64,000 nucleotides of DNA from Sphingomonas sp. (GCA_002707985.1 PAOI01000039.1:33451-97450); one strand, 5' to 3'. Shown: positions 1 to 9,819, numbered from the stretch's first letter. The notes: a model not told the origin generated them from the sequence alone. Program-made: numbers and translations.

Positions 1-270
1 GCGCCGCAGGCCGACGTCATCGCCTATGGCTGCCGTCTGCTGGGCAAGCCGGTGCCGAATATGGTTCCGCTGGCCGACGCATCCATCTCGCCTGCGGCCC
101 GCGCCTTTTATTCGGAGAATCGCCGCGTCGCCAATGGCAAGGCAAAGCGGCTGCTGGGCTGGCGCCCGCGCTTTTCCGATTACCGGTTGGGCCTGCGCGC
201 CCTGAGCGCGAGCACCAGCCCGACGATCACCAGCGCCGCGCCCGATGCGGCCAGCAGCGACCAGCGATAG
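1..270 (+). CDS. C-terminal fragment of an NAD-dependent epimerase/SDR-like protein (5' truncated by window edge)
   Basis: Open from base 1: ...YGCRLLGKPVPNMVPLADASISPAARAFYSENRRVANGKAKRLLGWRPRFSDYRLGLRAL, typical C-terminus of sugar epimerase-like SDRs. Confidence 0.6.
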   Translation, partial: APQADVIAYGCRLLGKPVPNMVPLADASISPAARAFYSENRRVANGKAKRLLGWRPRFSDYRLGLRALSASTSPTITSAAPDAASSDQR

Positions 271-1097
271 CCCTCGAACAAAGTCGACAGCAGCATCGCG
301 ATCACCGGAATAAGCACGCTCGAATAGGCGGCCTTGGCCGGACCGATCACTTGAATCAGCCGGAAATAGAGCGAGAAGGCGATCGCCGAAGCAGCGATGC
401 CGAGATAGGCGATGCCGAGGAAATAGCCGAGCCGCCATTCGACGGTGGGCGGGCCGGCAACGGCGTAGGCAAACCCTGCATCGACCGCCGCGCCCATCAG
501 CATTGCCCAGGCGAGAAGCGTCGGCAGCGGATAGGCTTTGGCGGTCTTCGTCGCCTGCAGCACATTGGCGATCGAGGCCGACAGGATGCCGAGAAGCGTC
601 AGCCCGACGCCGATCAGCACTTCGCCGCTTGCCGCCGGATCGCGCCGCGCCTCATGCAGGAACAGCATCGCCACGCCGACCATCGCGACGCATGATCCGA
701 GCAGCAATTGCCGCCCCAGCTTCTGGCCAAGGAAGATGCGCGCGAACAGGGCGTTGGGCACCAGCAACAGCGCGAACACAACTGCGACCAGCCCCGATGT
801 CACATGCCCTTCGGCGCGATAGACGAAGTTGAAATTGAGCGCGAACTGCGGAATCCCGAACAGCGCCGCAAAAAGGATGCCGCGCGCATCGAGCCTGAGC
901 GAATTGCCCCGCAACGCCGCGACCACCAGCATCGTCACCCCTGCGAGCGCAAAGCGATAGGCGACCGACCAGCTGGGCGGCACCACGGCGATCTGATCGA
1001 CGATGACGAGCCAGGTCGACCCCCAGATGAAGGTGACGATGAAGAACGGAATCAGGATCGCCAGCCGCGCCGATTGCGGAGGCGGCGCGTCGCTCAT
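180..1097 (-). CDS. EamA/DMT family transporter
   Basis: 305 aa hydrophobic protein with duplicated EamA-like pattern (FIWGSTWLVI...; ANVLQATKTAKAYPLPTLLAWAMLMG...). Confidence 0.9.
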   Translation of the reverse strand: MSDAPPPQSARLAILIPFFIVTFIWGSTWLVIVDQIAVVPPSWSVAYRFALAGVTMLVVAALRGNSLRLDARGILFAALFGIPQFALNFNFVYRAEGHVTSGLVAVVFALLLVPNALFARIFLGQKLGRQLLLGSCVAMVGVAMLFLHEARRDPAASGEVLIGVGLTLLGILSASIANVLQATKTAKAYPLPTLLAWAMLMGAAVDAGFAYAVAGPPTVEWRLGYFLGIAYLGIAASAIAFSLYFRLIQVIGPAKAAYSSVLIPVIAMLLSTLFEGYRWSLLAASGAALVIVGLVLALRARRPNR

Positions 1098-2098
1098 GGC
1101 AGTGCCGCGATCGCGTCGGCGAGCGGGCGGACATCGGCCTCGCCATGGTTCCAGCTCGTCACCAGCCGCGCTTCGCCCTCGCCCCAGTCGTAGAAATCGA
1201 AGCCAAGCTTGCGCAGCTGCTCCGCCTCTTCCTTCGACAGTCGGATGAATATCTCATTCGCTTCGACGGGATAGACGAGGCGGTCGCCGGCTGCCTGCGC
1301 AATCACCTGCGCGGCGGCATTGGCCGCGGCGCCATTGGCGATCCACAGATCGTCTTCGAGCATCGCATGCAGCTGTGCGGCGAGATAGCGCCCCTTGGAC
1401 AGCAACAGCCCCGCACGTTTGCGGCGATAGAGCGTCGCGGTCGCCAGATCGCTGCCGAAACAGATCAGCGCTTCGGCCGACATGCCCCCGTTCTTGACGA
1501 AACCGAAGCTCAGCATGTCGACCCCGGCGCGCCAGGTCAGTTCCGATGGTGCGCAGCCCAGATGCGCGACGGCATTGGCAAAACGCGCGCCGTCCATATG
1601 CAGCCGCAGTTCGTGCTTGCGCGCCAGCATGCCGATCGCTTCGACTTCGTCGGGGGTATAGACGCAGCCATATTCGGTGGCGTTGGTGATCGAAATCGCA
1701 TGCGGCTGCACCTGATGCACATCGTCGCGGATCGTGCCGAGCAGAGCCGCAATCGCATCGGGCGTCAGCTTCGCCTGCGGCCCGTCGACCAGCATCATCT
1801 TGGCGCCGTGCGTATAGAATTCGGGCGCGCCGCATTCGTCATTCTGGATATGCGCGTCGCGGTGGCAGATCACCCCGCCATAGGGCGGGCAGAGCGCCGC
1901 GAGCGCCAGCGCATTCGCCGCCGTGCCAGTGGGCACCCACAGCGCATGGACTCGCGTTTCGAATATTTCGGAAAAGCGCGCGTCGAGCGACTGGCTCCAT
2001 TCATCGCCATCATAAGCGGTGTCGAGCACATTGGCGCTCGAAATCGCTTCGATAACCTGGGGGCAGACCGGGGCGGCATTGTCGGAAAAGAAACGCAT
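1094..2098 (-). CDS. Low-specificity L-threonine aldolase / beta-eliminating lyase family
   Basis: MRFFSDNAAPVCPQVIEAI...; PLP fold-type I features (LHMDGARFANA); start trimmed from the longer ORF; ATGA overlap with downstream gene. Confidence 0.88.
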   Translation of the reverse strand: MRFFSDNAAPVCPQVIEAISSANVLDTAYDGDEWSQSLDARFSEIFETRVHALWVPTGTAANALALAALCPPYGGVICHRDAHIQNDECGAPEFYTHGAKMMLVDGPQAKLTPDAIAALLGTIRDDVHQVQPHAISITNATEYGCVYTPDEVEAIGMLARKHELRLHMDGARFANAVAHLGCAPSELTWRAGVDMLSFGFVKNGGMSAEALICFGSDLATATLYRRKRAGLLLSKGRYLAAQLHAMLEDDLWIANGAAANAAAQVIAQAAGDRLVYPVEANEIFIRLSKEEAEQLRKLGFDFYDWGEGEARLVTSWNHGEADVRPLADAIAALP

Positions 2099-2168
2099 GA
2101 CTGGCGCCTTGGCGTGCCGTGCGACGTGCGTCAATCGCGACCGCCCGGCACTGCGACCAGCGGTTCGG

Positions 2169-4367
2169 CTATTGCCCCCGTTCGGGCCCGCGCTGCTGCA
2201 CTTCGGGGCGATCGCGTGCCCGATCGCGCGCATCGTCTTCGCCGTCCGGCGGCGTGGGCGGCAGCGGGATCAGTTCATCGTTCGGCCCGATCCGCAAATT
2301 GAAGCCGCGACCGGAAATCTCGCCCTCCAGCCCGATTTCCGGAACATCGAACGTGATGCCGTTTTCCAGAAACTCGCTATCGTCGGACACGGCTTCTTCG
2401 ACCGCCGGGTCGGGCTCGACCGGGCGCGGCGCCACGCGCAGCGCCGACACCATGAAATCGTGCCAGATCCCGGCGGGCAGCGAACTGCGCAGGCGCGTGC
2501 TGGGGCTGTTGTCGTCATTGCCCACCCATACGCCGACGACCAGATCGCCGGCATAGCCGACAAACCAGACGTCGCGATTGTCCTGAGTCGTGCCGGTCTT
2601 GCCGAATGCATCGATCGAGAGCGCTGCGCGGCGACCGGTGCCTTCGCTGACCACCGAAGCGAGCAGCGTGCGCATCCCTTCCACTTCGCGCCGACCGAGC
2701 GACCGGGTGCGGTCCTGCGCCAGCCAGACGTCATTATCCTCTTCCTCGGGAAGGCCGCGCGGGCGCACCGGTGTCTCGCCGGACGCGATCGCTGCATAAG
2801 CGGCAGTGAGTTCGAGCAGCGAGACATTGGCGGTGCCCAGCGCGATCGAGGCTTCGTTGGGAATATCGGTCGAAATGCCCAGATCGCGTGCCGCGCGGAT
2901 CACTGCGCGCGGCCCCACTTTTTGCGTCAGCCGCGCCGCCGCGACATTGCTCGACCGCGCAAATGCCTGACGCAGGCTGATATCGCCCAGATAGCGCCCG
3001 TCGCTGTTGGACGGCGACCAGTCGCCGATCGTCACCGGTTCGTCGGCGACTGTCGAATCGGGCGTCATCCCGGATCGCAGCGCGGCAAGATAGACGAACA
3101 GCTTGAACGTCGATCCGGGCTGGCGCCGCGCCTGCGTCACGCGGTTGAACTGGCTCTCGGAATATTTGCGCCCGCCGACCATCGCGACCACGCGCCCGTC
3201 CGGCCGCATCGCCACCAGCGCGACCTGCGCACCGCCCAACGACGCGCGCCGCACGGCTGCTTCCGCCTCACGCTGCATCCGCATGTCCAGCGTGGTGCGC
3301 ACGGTCTGTTCGGTCGCGATCTCGCCTGCGCGGTCGCGCGCCTGCGGCAACACCCAGTCGGCGAAATAGGTGCCGATCGGCAATTCGCGGACATGATCGG
3401 TCTTGAGCACTGCGGGCTTCACCGCCTCGCCCTCTTCCTCGGTCAGGAAGCCGGCATCGACCATCGATGCGATCACCAGCTTCTGCCGCTCGCGCGCACC
3501 CGTCAGATTGCCGGTCGGCGCCAGCCGCGACGGCGCCTGAACCAGCCCGGCCAGCATCGTTGCCTGCGACAGCGTCAGCTTGTCGGGCGTGGTGCTGAAA
3601 TAATGGCGCGCGGCGGCGGACAGGCCATAGGCATTGTCGCCGAAATAGACATAGGAGAGGTAGCGCGAGAGGATTTCATCCTTGGTCAACCAGCTTTCCA
3701 GCCAGAAGGCGATCAGCGCCTCCTGAAACTTGCGGCCCATGTTGCGGCTCGAATCGAGGAATGCGTTCTTCGCCAGCTGCTGGGTGATCGTGCTGCCGCC
3801 CTGCGTATCGCCTTCGGTGGTGGCATTATGCACCGCCGCGCGCAGCACGCCGCGCGGATCGACGCCCCAGTGCGAATAGAAACGCCGGTCCTCGATCGCG
3901 ACGAATGCCTCGCGGACATAGTCGGGCAGCTGCGTCGCATCGACCGGATCGCCTATATTGGCGCCGCGCCGCGCGATCGGCGTACCGTCAGACGCGAGCA
4001 ACGTGATCGAAGGGGGCGCGGGCGGCCGCAGCGATTTGGAAAGCGGCGCCGTAATGGTGAGCCACGCGATCGCGAGGATCACCAGCAACAGCAGCGCCGC
4101 AGCGCCGCGCACAGCCCAGCGCCAGGGGCTGGGGCGATAGGCGACCGGCAAATTGGTGGTGTAGCTGCCCGGCGCTAAATACGCGTCGTCGTCATCGTCG
4201 TCCGGATCGATCGGCGGCGGGACGGGTGCGGAGGGCGTCGGCGTGCGCAGCGGCACGCGCGCGGCGCTCAGGCTGCGCGGCGGCGGCATTCCCCCGCGCA
4301 GCTCGAGCGGCTCGTCGCCCTCGACCCGCCGGGGCCGGTTCCAGTCGAAAGGATCCTGATCGCTCAC
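2169..4367 (-). CDS. Penicillin-binding protein 1A-like transglycosylase/transpeptidase
   Basis: 732 aa, GTG start; GT51 motifs (EDRRFYSHWGVD, GGSTITQQLAKN) and transpeptidase motifs (QPGSTFK, SSN, KTGTT). Confidence 0.93.
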   Translation of the reverse strand: MSDQDPFDWNRPRRVEGDEPLELRGGMPPPRSLSAARVPLRTPTPSAPVPPPIDPDDDDDDAYLAPGSYTTNLPVAYRPSPWRWAVRGAAALLLLVILAIAWLTITAPLSKSLRPPAPPSITLLASDGTPIARRGANIGDPVDATQLPDYVREAFVAIEDRRFYSHWGVDPRGVLRAAVHNATTEGDTQGGSTITQQLAKNAFLDSSRNMGRKFQEALIAFWLESWLTKDEILSRYLSYVYFGDNAYGLSAAARHYFSTTPDKLTLSQATMLAGLVQAPSRLAPTGNLTGARERQKLVIASMVDAGFLTEEEGEAVKPAVLKTDHVRELPIGTYFADWVLPQARDRAGEIATEQTVRTTLDMRMQREAEAAVRRASLGGAQVALVAMRPDGRVVAMVGGRKYSESQFNRVTQARRQPGSTFKLFVYLAALRSGMTPDSTVADEPVTIGDWSPSNSDGRYLGDISLRQAFARSSNVAAARLTQKVGPRAVIRAARDLGISTDIPNEASIALGTANVSLLELTAAYAAIASGETPVRPRGLPEEEDNDVWLAQDRTRSLGRREVEGMRTLLASVVSEGTGRRAALSIDAFGKTGTTQDNRDVWFVGYAGDLVVGVWVGNDDNSPSTRLRSSLPAGIWHDFMVSALRVAPRPVEPDPAVEEAVSDDSEFLENGITFDVPEIGLEGEISGRGFNLRIGPNDELIPLPPTPPDGEDDARDRARDRPEVQQRGPERGQ

Positions 4368-4498
4368 GCGCGCGCTTCAGCCATGCCTGCAGTCGGGTGG
4401 AATGGGGCGATGGTGACTGGCTTCATCCGATTCTTCCCGAGTACCGAAGCAGCCGATGGTAAATCACCTTGTGTGTTAATTCAATAACACAGCACTGC

Positions 4499-6094
4499 TC
4501 ACTGCACCGGCGCGAAATCGAGGTGCTGATAATCATAGCTGAAATCGGCCAGCGGCGAGAGCGGCTTCATCGTCACCCCGGTCACCTTGCCATCCGCGAC
4601 CGTGAAGGTGACGACCGCGTCCTCGCCCGCATCCTTCGCGAAATTGGTGCGGAACGCATCCGGCCCCCAGGGGGTCAGCGGACTTTTGAACACCGGTGTC
4701 GGGGTGAAATCGATGAACAGGCCGCCGTCCTTCTCGCTGACCACGATATCGCCATACCAGGGATCGCGATAGCGGCCGGCATAGGCGGAAAGCGGCAGGC
4801 TGGGGCCGCCTTCGGGAGCGGTGTCGATTCCGCCCGAAATCGCCGCGAGCGATTGCTGCTGATAGGATGCGACACGCGTATCGAGCCAGTTCACCCAGTC
4901 GAATGCAGGCGCGCCGATCAGATGGTCGAGCAGGGCGTTGCGGATGCCCGCCGAAACCCCGTCCTCGGTATTGCTGAACACCGCGACGCCGATGCCGCGT
5001 CCGGGGAGCATCGCGGTCTGCGTCACTTGCCCGGAAAGCCCGCCCGAATGCTGAATCAGCCGCTCGCCGCGATAATCCTGACAGAACCAGCCGAGCGCAT
5101 AGGTGGTCGTCACCGGGCGCGCAGGATATTCGGGAGTCGGCCCGTTCGACGCGCCGATGATCGTCTGCGGCGTCCACATCTCCATCGCCTGCTCGCGGCT
5201 CCACAGCCGCTCGCCATCGGGCAGCACGCCGAACGCCATCTGCGCCGACAGCCAATGGGCGATGTCCGAAACGCTCGCCTGAATGCCGCCCGCCGCGTTC
5301 ATCATCACGCTTTCGTCGGGCTGGACGACTTCCATCGCGCCCATGCCGCGCACCGGCGGACCGAGCCGCGCATGGCGCCCGGCAACATTGGGGGTGTCGA
5401 GCATATCGCGCGAGGGCACCGCGTCGGCCATGCCGAGCGGACGCAGCAACCGGGTGCTGACGAAATCCTCCCAGCGCTCTCCCGAAACGCGCGCGATCAA
5501 CAGCCCCGCGACGATGTAGAGGATATTGTCATAATCATAGCCGGCACGGAAACCGCGCGCGGGCTTGAGGTATGGCAATGCGGTCAGCGCATCTTCCGGC
5601 ACATGGCTCGACGCAGGAAAGAACATCAGATCGCCCGCGCCGAGCGGCAGGCCGCTGCGATGGACCAGCAGGTCGCGCACCGTCATCATCGCAGTGACCG
5701 CGGGATCGTACATCCGGAATTCGGGGATGTGCTTCGTTACCGGGTCTTCCCAGTCGAGCTTGCCCGCATCGACCAGCATCGCCAGCGCGGCGGCAGTGAA
5801 CGCCTTGCTGTTCGACGCGATGCCGAAGCGGGTGTGCACATCGACCGGCGCCGCCTGCCCCATGGTGCGCACGCCATAGCCTTTCAGGAACGGCTCCACG
5901 CCGGGGCGCACCACGGCGACGCCGATGCCGGGCGTTTCGAATTTTTCCATGAACGCAGCGACGACGGCATCCGCCTTTGCCGCAAGCCCGTCGTCGAGCA
6001 GCGCATGCCGCGCCCATGCCGGAGTCGCCAGCGTGGCAAGACCGCCCGACGAAAGCGCCAGCGCCTGCCGCCGCGTTACCGAAAATCCGCTCAC
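4499..6094 (-). CDS. Serine hydrolase, beta-lactamase/class C family
   Basis: 531 aa; SxxK-like ASNSKAF, YDYDN, HSGGLSG; Tat-like N-terminus (RRQALALSSGG). Confidence 0.88.
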   Translation of the reverse strand: MSGFSVTRRQALALSSGGLATLATPAWARHALLDDGLAAKADAVVAAFMEKFETPGIGVAVVRPGVEPFLKGYGVRTMGQAAPVDVHTRFGIASNSKAFTAAALAMLVDAGKLDWEDPVTKHIPEFRMYDPAVTAMMTVRDLLVHRSGLPLGAGDLMFFPASSHVPEDALTALPYLKPARGFRAGYDYDNILYIVAGLLIARVSGERWEDFVSTRLLRPLGMADAVPSRDMLDTPNVAGRHARLGPPVRGMGAMEVVQPDESVMMNAAGGIQASVSDIAHWLSAQMAFGVLPDGERLWSREQAMEMWTPQTIIGASNGPTPEYPARPVTTTYALGWFCQDYRGERLIQHSGGLSGQVTQTAMLPGRGIGVAVFSNTEDGVSAGIRNALLDHLIGAPAFDWVNWLDTRVASYQQQSLAAISGGIDTAPEGGPSLPLSAYAGRYRDPWYGDIVVSEKDGGLFIDFTPTPVFKSPLTPWGPDAFRTNFAKDAGEDAVVTFTVADGKVTGVTMKPLSPLADFSYDYQHLDFAPVQ

Positions 6095-6155
6095 CGCCCG
6101 ACTCCCCGAAATTTTGCAGCGAACCTAGCAGGCGGGAAGCCGCTGGCAATCGCGC

Positions 6156-6722
6156 TCAGGCCTCCAGCTCGACGTCCCAATAGAGCCAGTCGCGCCAGCT
6201 ATCGTGGAGATAATGCGGCGGGAAACGGCGGCCATGTTCCTGAAGCTGCCAGTTGGTCGGACGGATCGGCGCGATGTGCAGCGCCATGTTCGCCTGTCTG
6301 GGGGTGCGGCCGCCCTTGCGCAGGTTGCACGGCGCGCATGCCGTCGCGACATTTTCCCAGGTGGTGCGACCGCCCTGAGCCCGGGGAATTACATGATCGA
6401 AGGTAAGGTCGCGCTGCGAGCCGCAATATTGGCAGCTGAACTTGTCGCGAAGGAAGAGATTGAAACGGGTGAAGGCGGGAAATTGGGAAGGTTTCACATA
6501 TTGTTTGAGCGCGATGACCGAAGGCAGCTTCAGCCTCGCGCTGGGACTTCGCACTTCCCGCTCATAATAATCGACGATATCGACGCGTTCGAGAAACACC
6601 GCCTTGATCGCGGTCTGCCATGGCCACACACTGAGCGGATAATAGCTGAGCGGCGTATAATCGGCGTTGAGAACAAGAGCCGGGCATCCGTCCGGGTGCC
6701 GGATCAGATCGGGATGATACAT
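6156..6722 (-). CDS. HNH endonuclease family protein
   Basis: MYHPDLIRHPDGCPALVLNADYTPLSYYPLSVWPWQ...; CQYCGSQRDLTFDHVIPRAQGGRTTWENVATACAPCNLRKGGRTP (HNH with CxxC pairs). Confidence 0.9.
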   Translation of the reverse strand: MYHPDLIRHPDGCPALVLNADYTPLSYYPLSVWPWQTAIKAVFLERVDIVDYYEREVRSPSARLKLPSVIALKQYVKPSQFPAFTRFNLFLRDKFSCQYCGSQRDLTFDHVIPRAQGGRTTWENVATACAPCNLRKGGRTPRQANMALHIAPIRPTNWQLQEHGRRFPPHYLHDSWRDWLYWDVELEA

Positions 6723-6821
6723 GCGTTCCCCTCGCCCTGTTTCACTCGCAACGCCTTTCGACAATCGAGATGACGCCATGATGACAGCACAGGGCGCGAC
6801 TCGCGGTCAAGAGCCGCGTTG

Positions 6822-7667
6822 ATGTCGGTAACCACGCGCTTCGCCCCCAGCCCCACCGGACGCCTGCATCTTGGCCATGCCTGGTCGGCGGTGCAGGCGC
6901 ACGATTTTGCGCACGACCGTGGCGGACGCTTCCTGTTGCGCATCGAGGATATCGACGGCACGCGCAGCCGCCCCGAACATGTCGAAACGATCCTGGCCGA
7001 CCTGCGCTGGCTGGGGCTCGCCTGGGACGGCGACGTGGTTTTCCAGTCGCAGCGCCTGTCGCTCTATGAGGCCGCGCTTGAGCGGTTGCGCGCGATGGGG
7101 CTGCTCTACCCCTGTTTCTGCACCCGCGCCGATATCGCCGCGAGCACCAGCGCGCCGCACGGATCGAGCGGCATGCTCTATCCCGGCACCTGTCGGGGAC
7201 TGGACGCGCCCGATCTGTCGCAACCGCATTGCTGGCGGATCGATATGGCGAAGGCAGTGGATATCCTCCCCGACGAATTATGGTGGCACGACGATATCGC
7301 GGGCGATGTCATTGCCGATCCGCTGGCGCATGGCGATGTCGTGCTCGCGCGCAAGGACGCGCCGGCAAGCTATCACCTTGCGGTCACCATCGACGATGCC
7401 GATCAGGGCGTCAGCCACGTCATTCGCGGCCGGGACCTGTTCGAAGCAACGCATGTCCATCGCCTGCTTCAGGCGCTGCTCAATCTGCCCACGCCGATCT
7501 ATCGTCACCATCCCTTGCTGACCGATGAAAAGGGCGAGCGGCTGGCAAAGCGGCATGGAGCGCCGACGCTTGCCGAACTGCGCGAATCGGGCGCGGACGG
7601 GCTGGCGGTTGCGGCTTCGCTGCGCGCAGGAACGCTGCCGGTTGGCATCCGCGTCGCAAAGCACTAA
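6822..7667 (+). CDS. gluQ: tRNA glutamyl-Q(34) synthetase GluQRS
   Basis: TRFAPSPTGRLHLGHAWSA, KxRxR-like KRHGAPTL near C-terminus; short GluRS paralogue without anticodon domain. Confidence 0.88.
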   Translation: MSVTTRFAPSPTGRLHLGHAWSAVQAHDFAHDRGGRFLLRIEDIDGTRSRPEHVETILADLRWLGLAWDGDVVFQSQRLSLYEAALERLRAMGLLYPCFCTRADIAASTSAPHGSSGMLYPGTCRGLDAPDLSQPHCWRIDMAKAVDILPDELWWHDDIAGDVIADPLAHGDVVLARKDAPASYHLAVTIDDADQGVSHVIRGRDLFEATHVHRLLQALLNLPTPIYRHHPLLTDEKGERLAKRHGAPTLAELRESGADGLAVAASLRAGTLPVGIRVAKH

Positions 7668-7676
7668 ATTGGTGGC

Positions 7677-7907
7677 ATGAACCTGTTTCTCGCCCTGCTG
7701 CTGATCGCGGCGATGATCGCCACTGTGGTCGCGCTTGTGCGCGGCATCATCATCTTCCTCAAGACGACCGAGGCGGATCTGAACGGCACGGGGCCGAGCA
7801 CGCCGGGGCTGCGCGCGAACAAGATGATGCAGGCGCGCATCCTGTTTCAGGGCATCGCGCTGGTAATCATCGCGCTCATTCTGATGCTCGCCAGCGGCGG
7901 GAGCTGA
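7677..7907 (+). CDS. Small twin-transmembrane (HIG1-like) protein
   Basis: 76 aa, two TM segments, N-terminal MNLFLALLLIAAMIATVVALVRGIIIF; sits directly before the adenosyltransferase. Confidence 0.8.
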   Translation: MNLFLALLLIAAMIATVVALVRGIIIFLKTTEADLNGTGPSTPGLRANKMMQARILFQGIALVIIALILMLASGGS

Positions 7908-7911
7908 TCCG

Positions 7912-8505
7912 CTGGTCCGGCTCAACCGGATTTACACCCGCACCGGGGATAACGGCACGACGGGGCTTGTCGATGGATCGCGCGTGTCGAAGGCGGCCCC
8001 GCGCATGATCGCGATCGGCGATGTCGATGAAGCCAATTGCGCGATCGGGATCGCTGTCACGCTGATCCACGATCGGCCGAGCACGGCGACGCTGCGCCGT
8101 ATCCAGAACGAGATGTTCGATCTGGGTGCCGATCTGGCGACGCCGGGCGACGATTTTGCGCCGTCCGACATGGCGTTGCGGATCACCGCCGATCAGATCG
8201 AGCGACTGGAGCAGGAAATCGATTCGATGAATGCGGTGATCGAACCGCTGACGAGTTTCATCCTGCCCGGCGGCAGTCCCGCTGCGGCGGCACTGCATCA
8301 GGCACGGGCCGTGGTGCGCCGCGCCGAACGATCGGCAGTGACCGCGGCGAACGAGGTTTCGCTCAACCCGTTGGCGCTGCAATATTTAAATCGCCTGTCG
8401 GATCATCTTTTTGTGCTCGCGCGCGTTACCAACGCATCGGCCGATGGCGACATATTGTGGCGCCCCGGCGTGACACGGGCAAAATCGGAGCAGGCCGGCC
8501 CGTAA
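7912..8505 (+). CDS. Cob(I)yrinic acid a,c-diamide adenosyltransferase, PduO type
   Basis: (L)VRLNRIYTRTGDNGTTGLVDGSRVSKAAPRM...; homology-like N-terminus extends upstream of the called GTG (7984) to a CTG at 7912. Confidence 0.85.
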   Translation: MVRLNRIYTRTGDNGTTGLVDGSRVSKAAPRMIAIGDVDEANCAIGIAVTLIHDRPSTATLRRIQNEMFDLGADLATPGDDFAPSDMALRITADQIERLEQEIDSMNAVIEPLTSFILPGGSPAAAALHQARAVVRRAERSAVTAANEVSLNPLALQYLNRLSDHLFVLARVTNASADGDILWRPGVTRAKSEQAGP

Positions 8506-8558
8506 CCAGACGACACCGGGGGACGGATAGCCCTCGCCACCGCGAAAGGAGAGGCGCG

Positions 8559-9818
8559 ATGCGAGCAAGCACGGCAAGAAGAACGGCCCCGCAGACGCTG
8601 GAAGAACGCTACCGGCAGGTCCGCGCACTGACCAATGCGCTGGCCGAACCGCTGAGCGACGCCGATGCAACGCTCCAGTCCATGCCCGACGCCTCCCCCG
8701 CCAAATGGCATCTGGCGCACGTCACCTGGTTCTTCGAAACCTTCGTCCTGCGCGATCATGTGCCCGGCTATCGCCTGCACGACGATCGCTTTCCGTTTCT
8801 GTTCAACAGCTATTACGAGGCCGAGGGCCAGCGCCATGCCCGCCCCCGGCGCGGCATGCTGACCCGCCCGAGTCTGGACGAAGTGCTTGCCTATCGCGCG
8901 GCAGTGGACGCTGCGCTGATCGCTGCCCTGCCCGATCTTCCCCCGGAAGCGCAGGCGCTGGTGACGCTTGGCTGCCATCATGAGCAGCAGCATCAGGAAT
9001 TGCTGCTGACCGATATCCTCCACGGGCTTTCGTGCAACCCGCTCCAGCCCGCGCTCTGGCCCGGCGAGCGCAAGGTGCCGGTGCGCATGCCCGGACCGAT
9101 CGGCTGGATCGAAGGGGCGAACGGCCTGGTCGAGATCGGACATGACGGCGATGGGTTCGCCTTTGATTGCGAAGGGCCGCGCCATCGCGAATTGCTCCAT
9201 CCGCATGCCATCGCCGATCGGACGGTCACCAACGGCGAATGGGCCGCCTTCATCGCAGATGGCGGCTATGCCGACCCGCGCCACTGGCTGTCGGACGGCT
9301 GGGCATGGGTGCAGGGCGAAGGCATCGAAGCGCCGCTTTACTGGGAGCGCGATGGCGAGGCCTGGACGCGCTTCGGGCTCGACGGACGGCGCGCGATCGA
9401 TCCGGCGGCACCGGTGACGCATGTCAGCTTCTACGAAGCCGATGCCTATGCCAGCTGGGCGGGCGGGCGCCTGCCCACCGAAGCCGAATGGGAATCCGCC
9501 GCCGCCGGCCATGCCAGCGATAGCGGCAACCAGCTCGATAGCGCAGGCCCGGTCGAACCGCGCCCTGCCGCCAGCGGCCCGGCCTTTTTCGGCGATGTCT
9601 GGGAATGGACGGGCAGCGCATACCGCCCATATCCCGGCTTCCGCCCTGCCGAAGGCGCTGTCGGCGAATATAACGGCAAGTTCATGAGCGGGCAGTTCGT
9701 GCTGAAAGGCGGCAGCTGCGCCACGCCGCGCGGCCATGCCCGCCCCAGCTATCGCAATTTCTTCTATCCCCATCAGCGCTGGCAATTCACCGGCGTGCGC
9801 CTGGCCAAGGATCTCTGA
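8559..9818 (+). CDS. egtB: Ergothioneine biosynthesis protein EgtB (non-haem iron sulfoxide synthase, FGE-sulfatase domain)
   Basis: DinB-like N-terminus (KWHLAHVTWFFETFVL), HHEQQHQE iron motif, C-terminal FGE-like domain (GGRLPTEAEWESAAAG, GGSCATPRGHARPSYRNFFYPHQRWQFTGVRLAKD). Confidence 0.92.
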   Translation: MRASTARRTAPQTLEERYRQVRALTNALAEPLSDADATLQSMPDASPAKWHLAHVTWFFETFVLRDHVPGYRLHDDRFPFLFNSYYEAEGQRHARPRRGMLTRPSLDEVLAYRAAVDAALIAALPDLPPEAQALVTLGCHHEQQHQELLLTDILHGLSCNPLQPALWPGERKVPVRMPGPIGWIEGANGLVEIGHDGDGFAFDCEGPRHRELLHPHAIADRTVTNGEWAAFIADGGYADPRHWLSDGWAWVQGEGIEAPLYWERDGEAWTRFGLDGRRAIDPAAPVTHVSFYEADAYASWAGGRLPTEAEWESAAAGHASDSGNQLDSAGPVEPRPAASGPAFFGDVWEWTGSAYRPYPGFRPAEGAVGEYNGKFMSGQFVLKGGSCATPRGHARPSYRNFFYPHQRWQFTGVRLAKDL

Positions 9819-9819
9819 C

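Noticed and set aside
1145-4178. Large plus-strand ORFs (385 aa at 1145-2302; 719 aa at 2019-4178)
   Set aside because: Antisense to aldolase and PBP1A; His/Arg/Asp-rich low-quality translations typical of shadow ORFs in high-GC DNA
4469-6406. 645-aa plus-strand ORF
   Set aside because: Antisense to the serine hydrolase; no family resemblance and shadow-ORF composition
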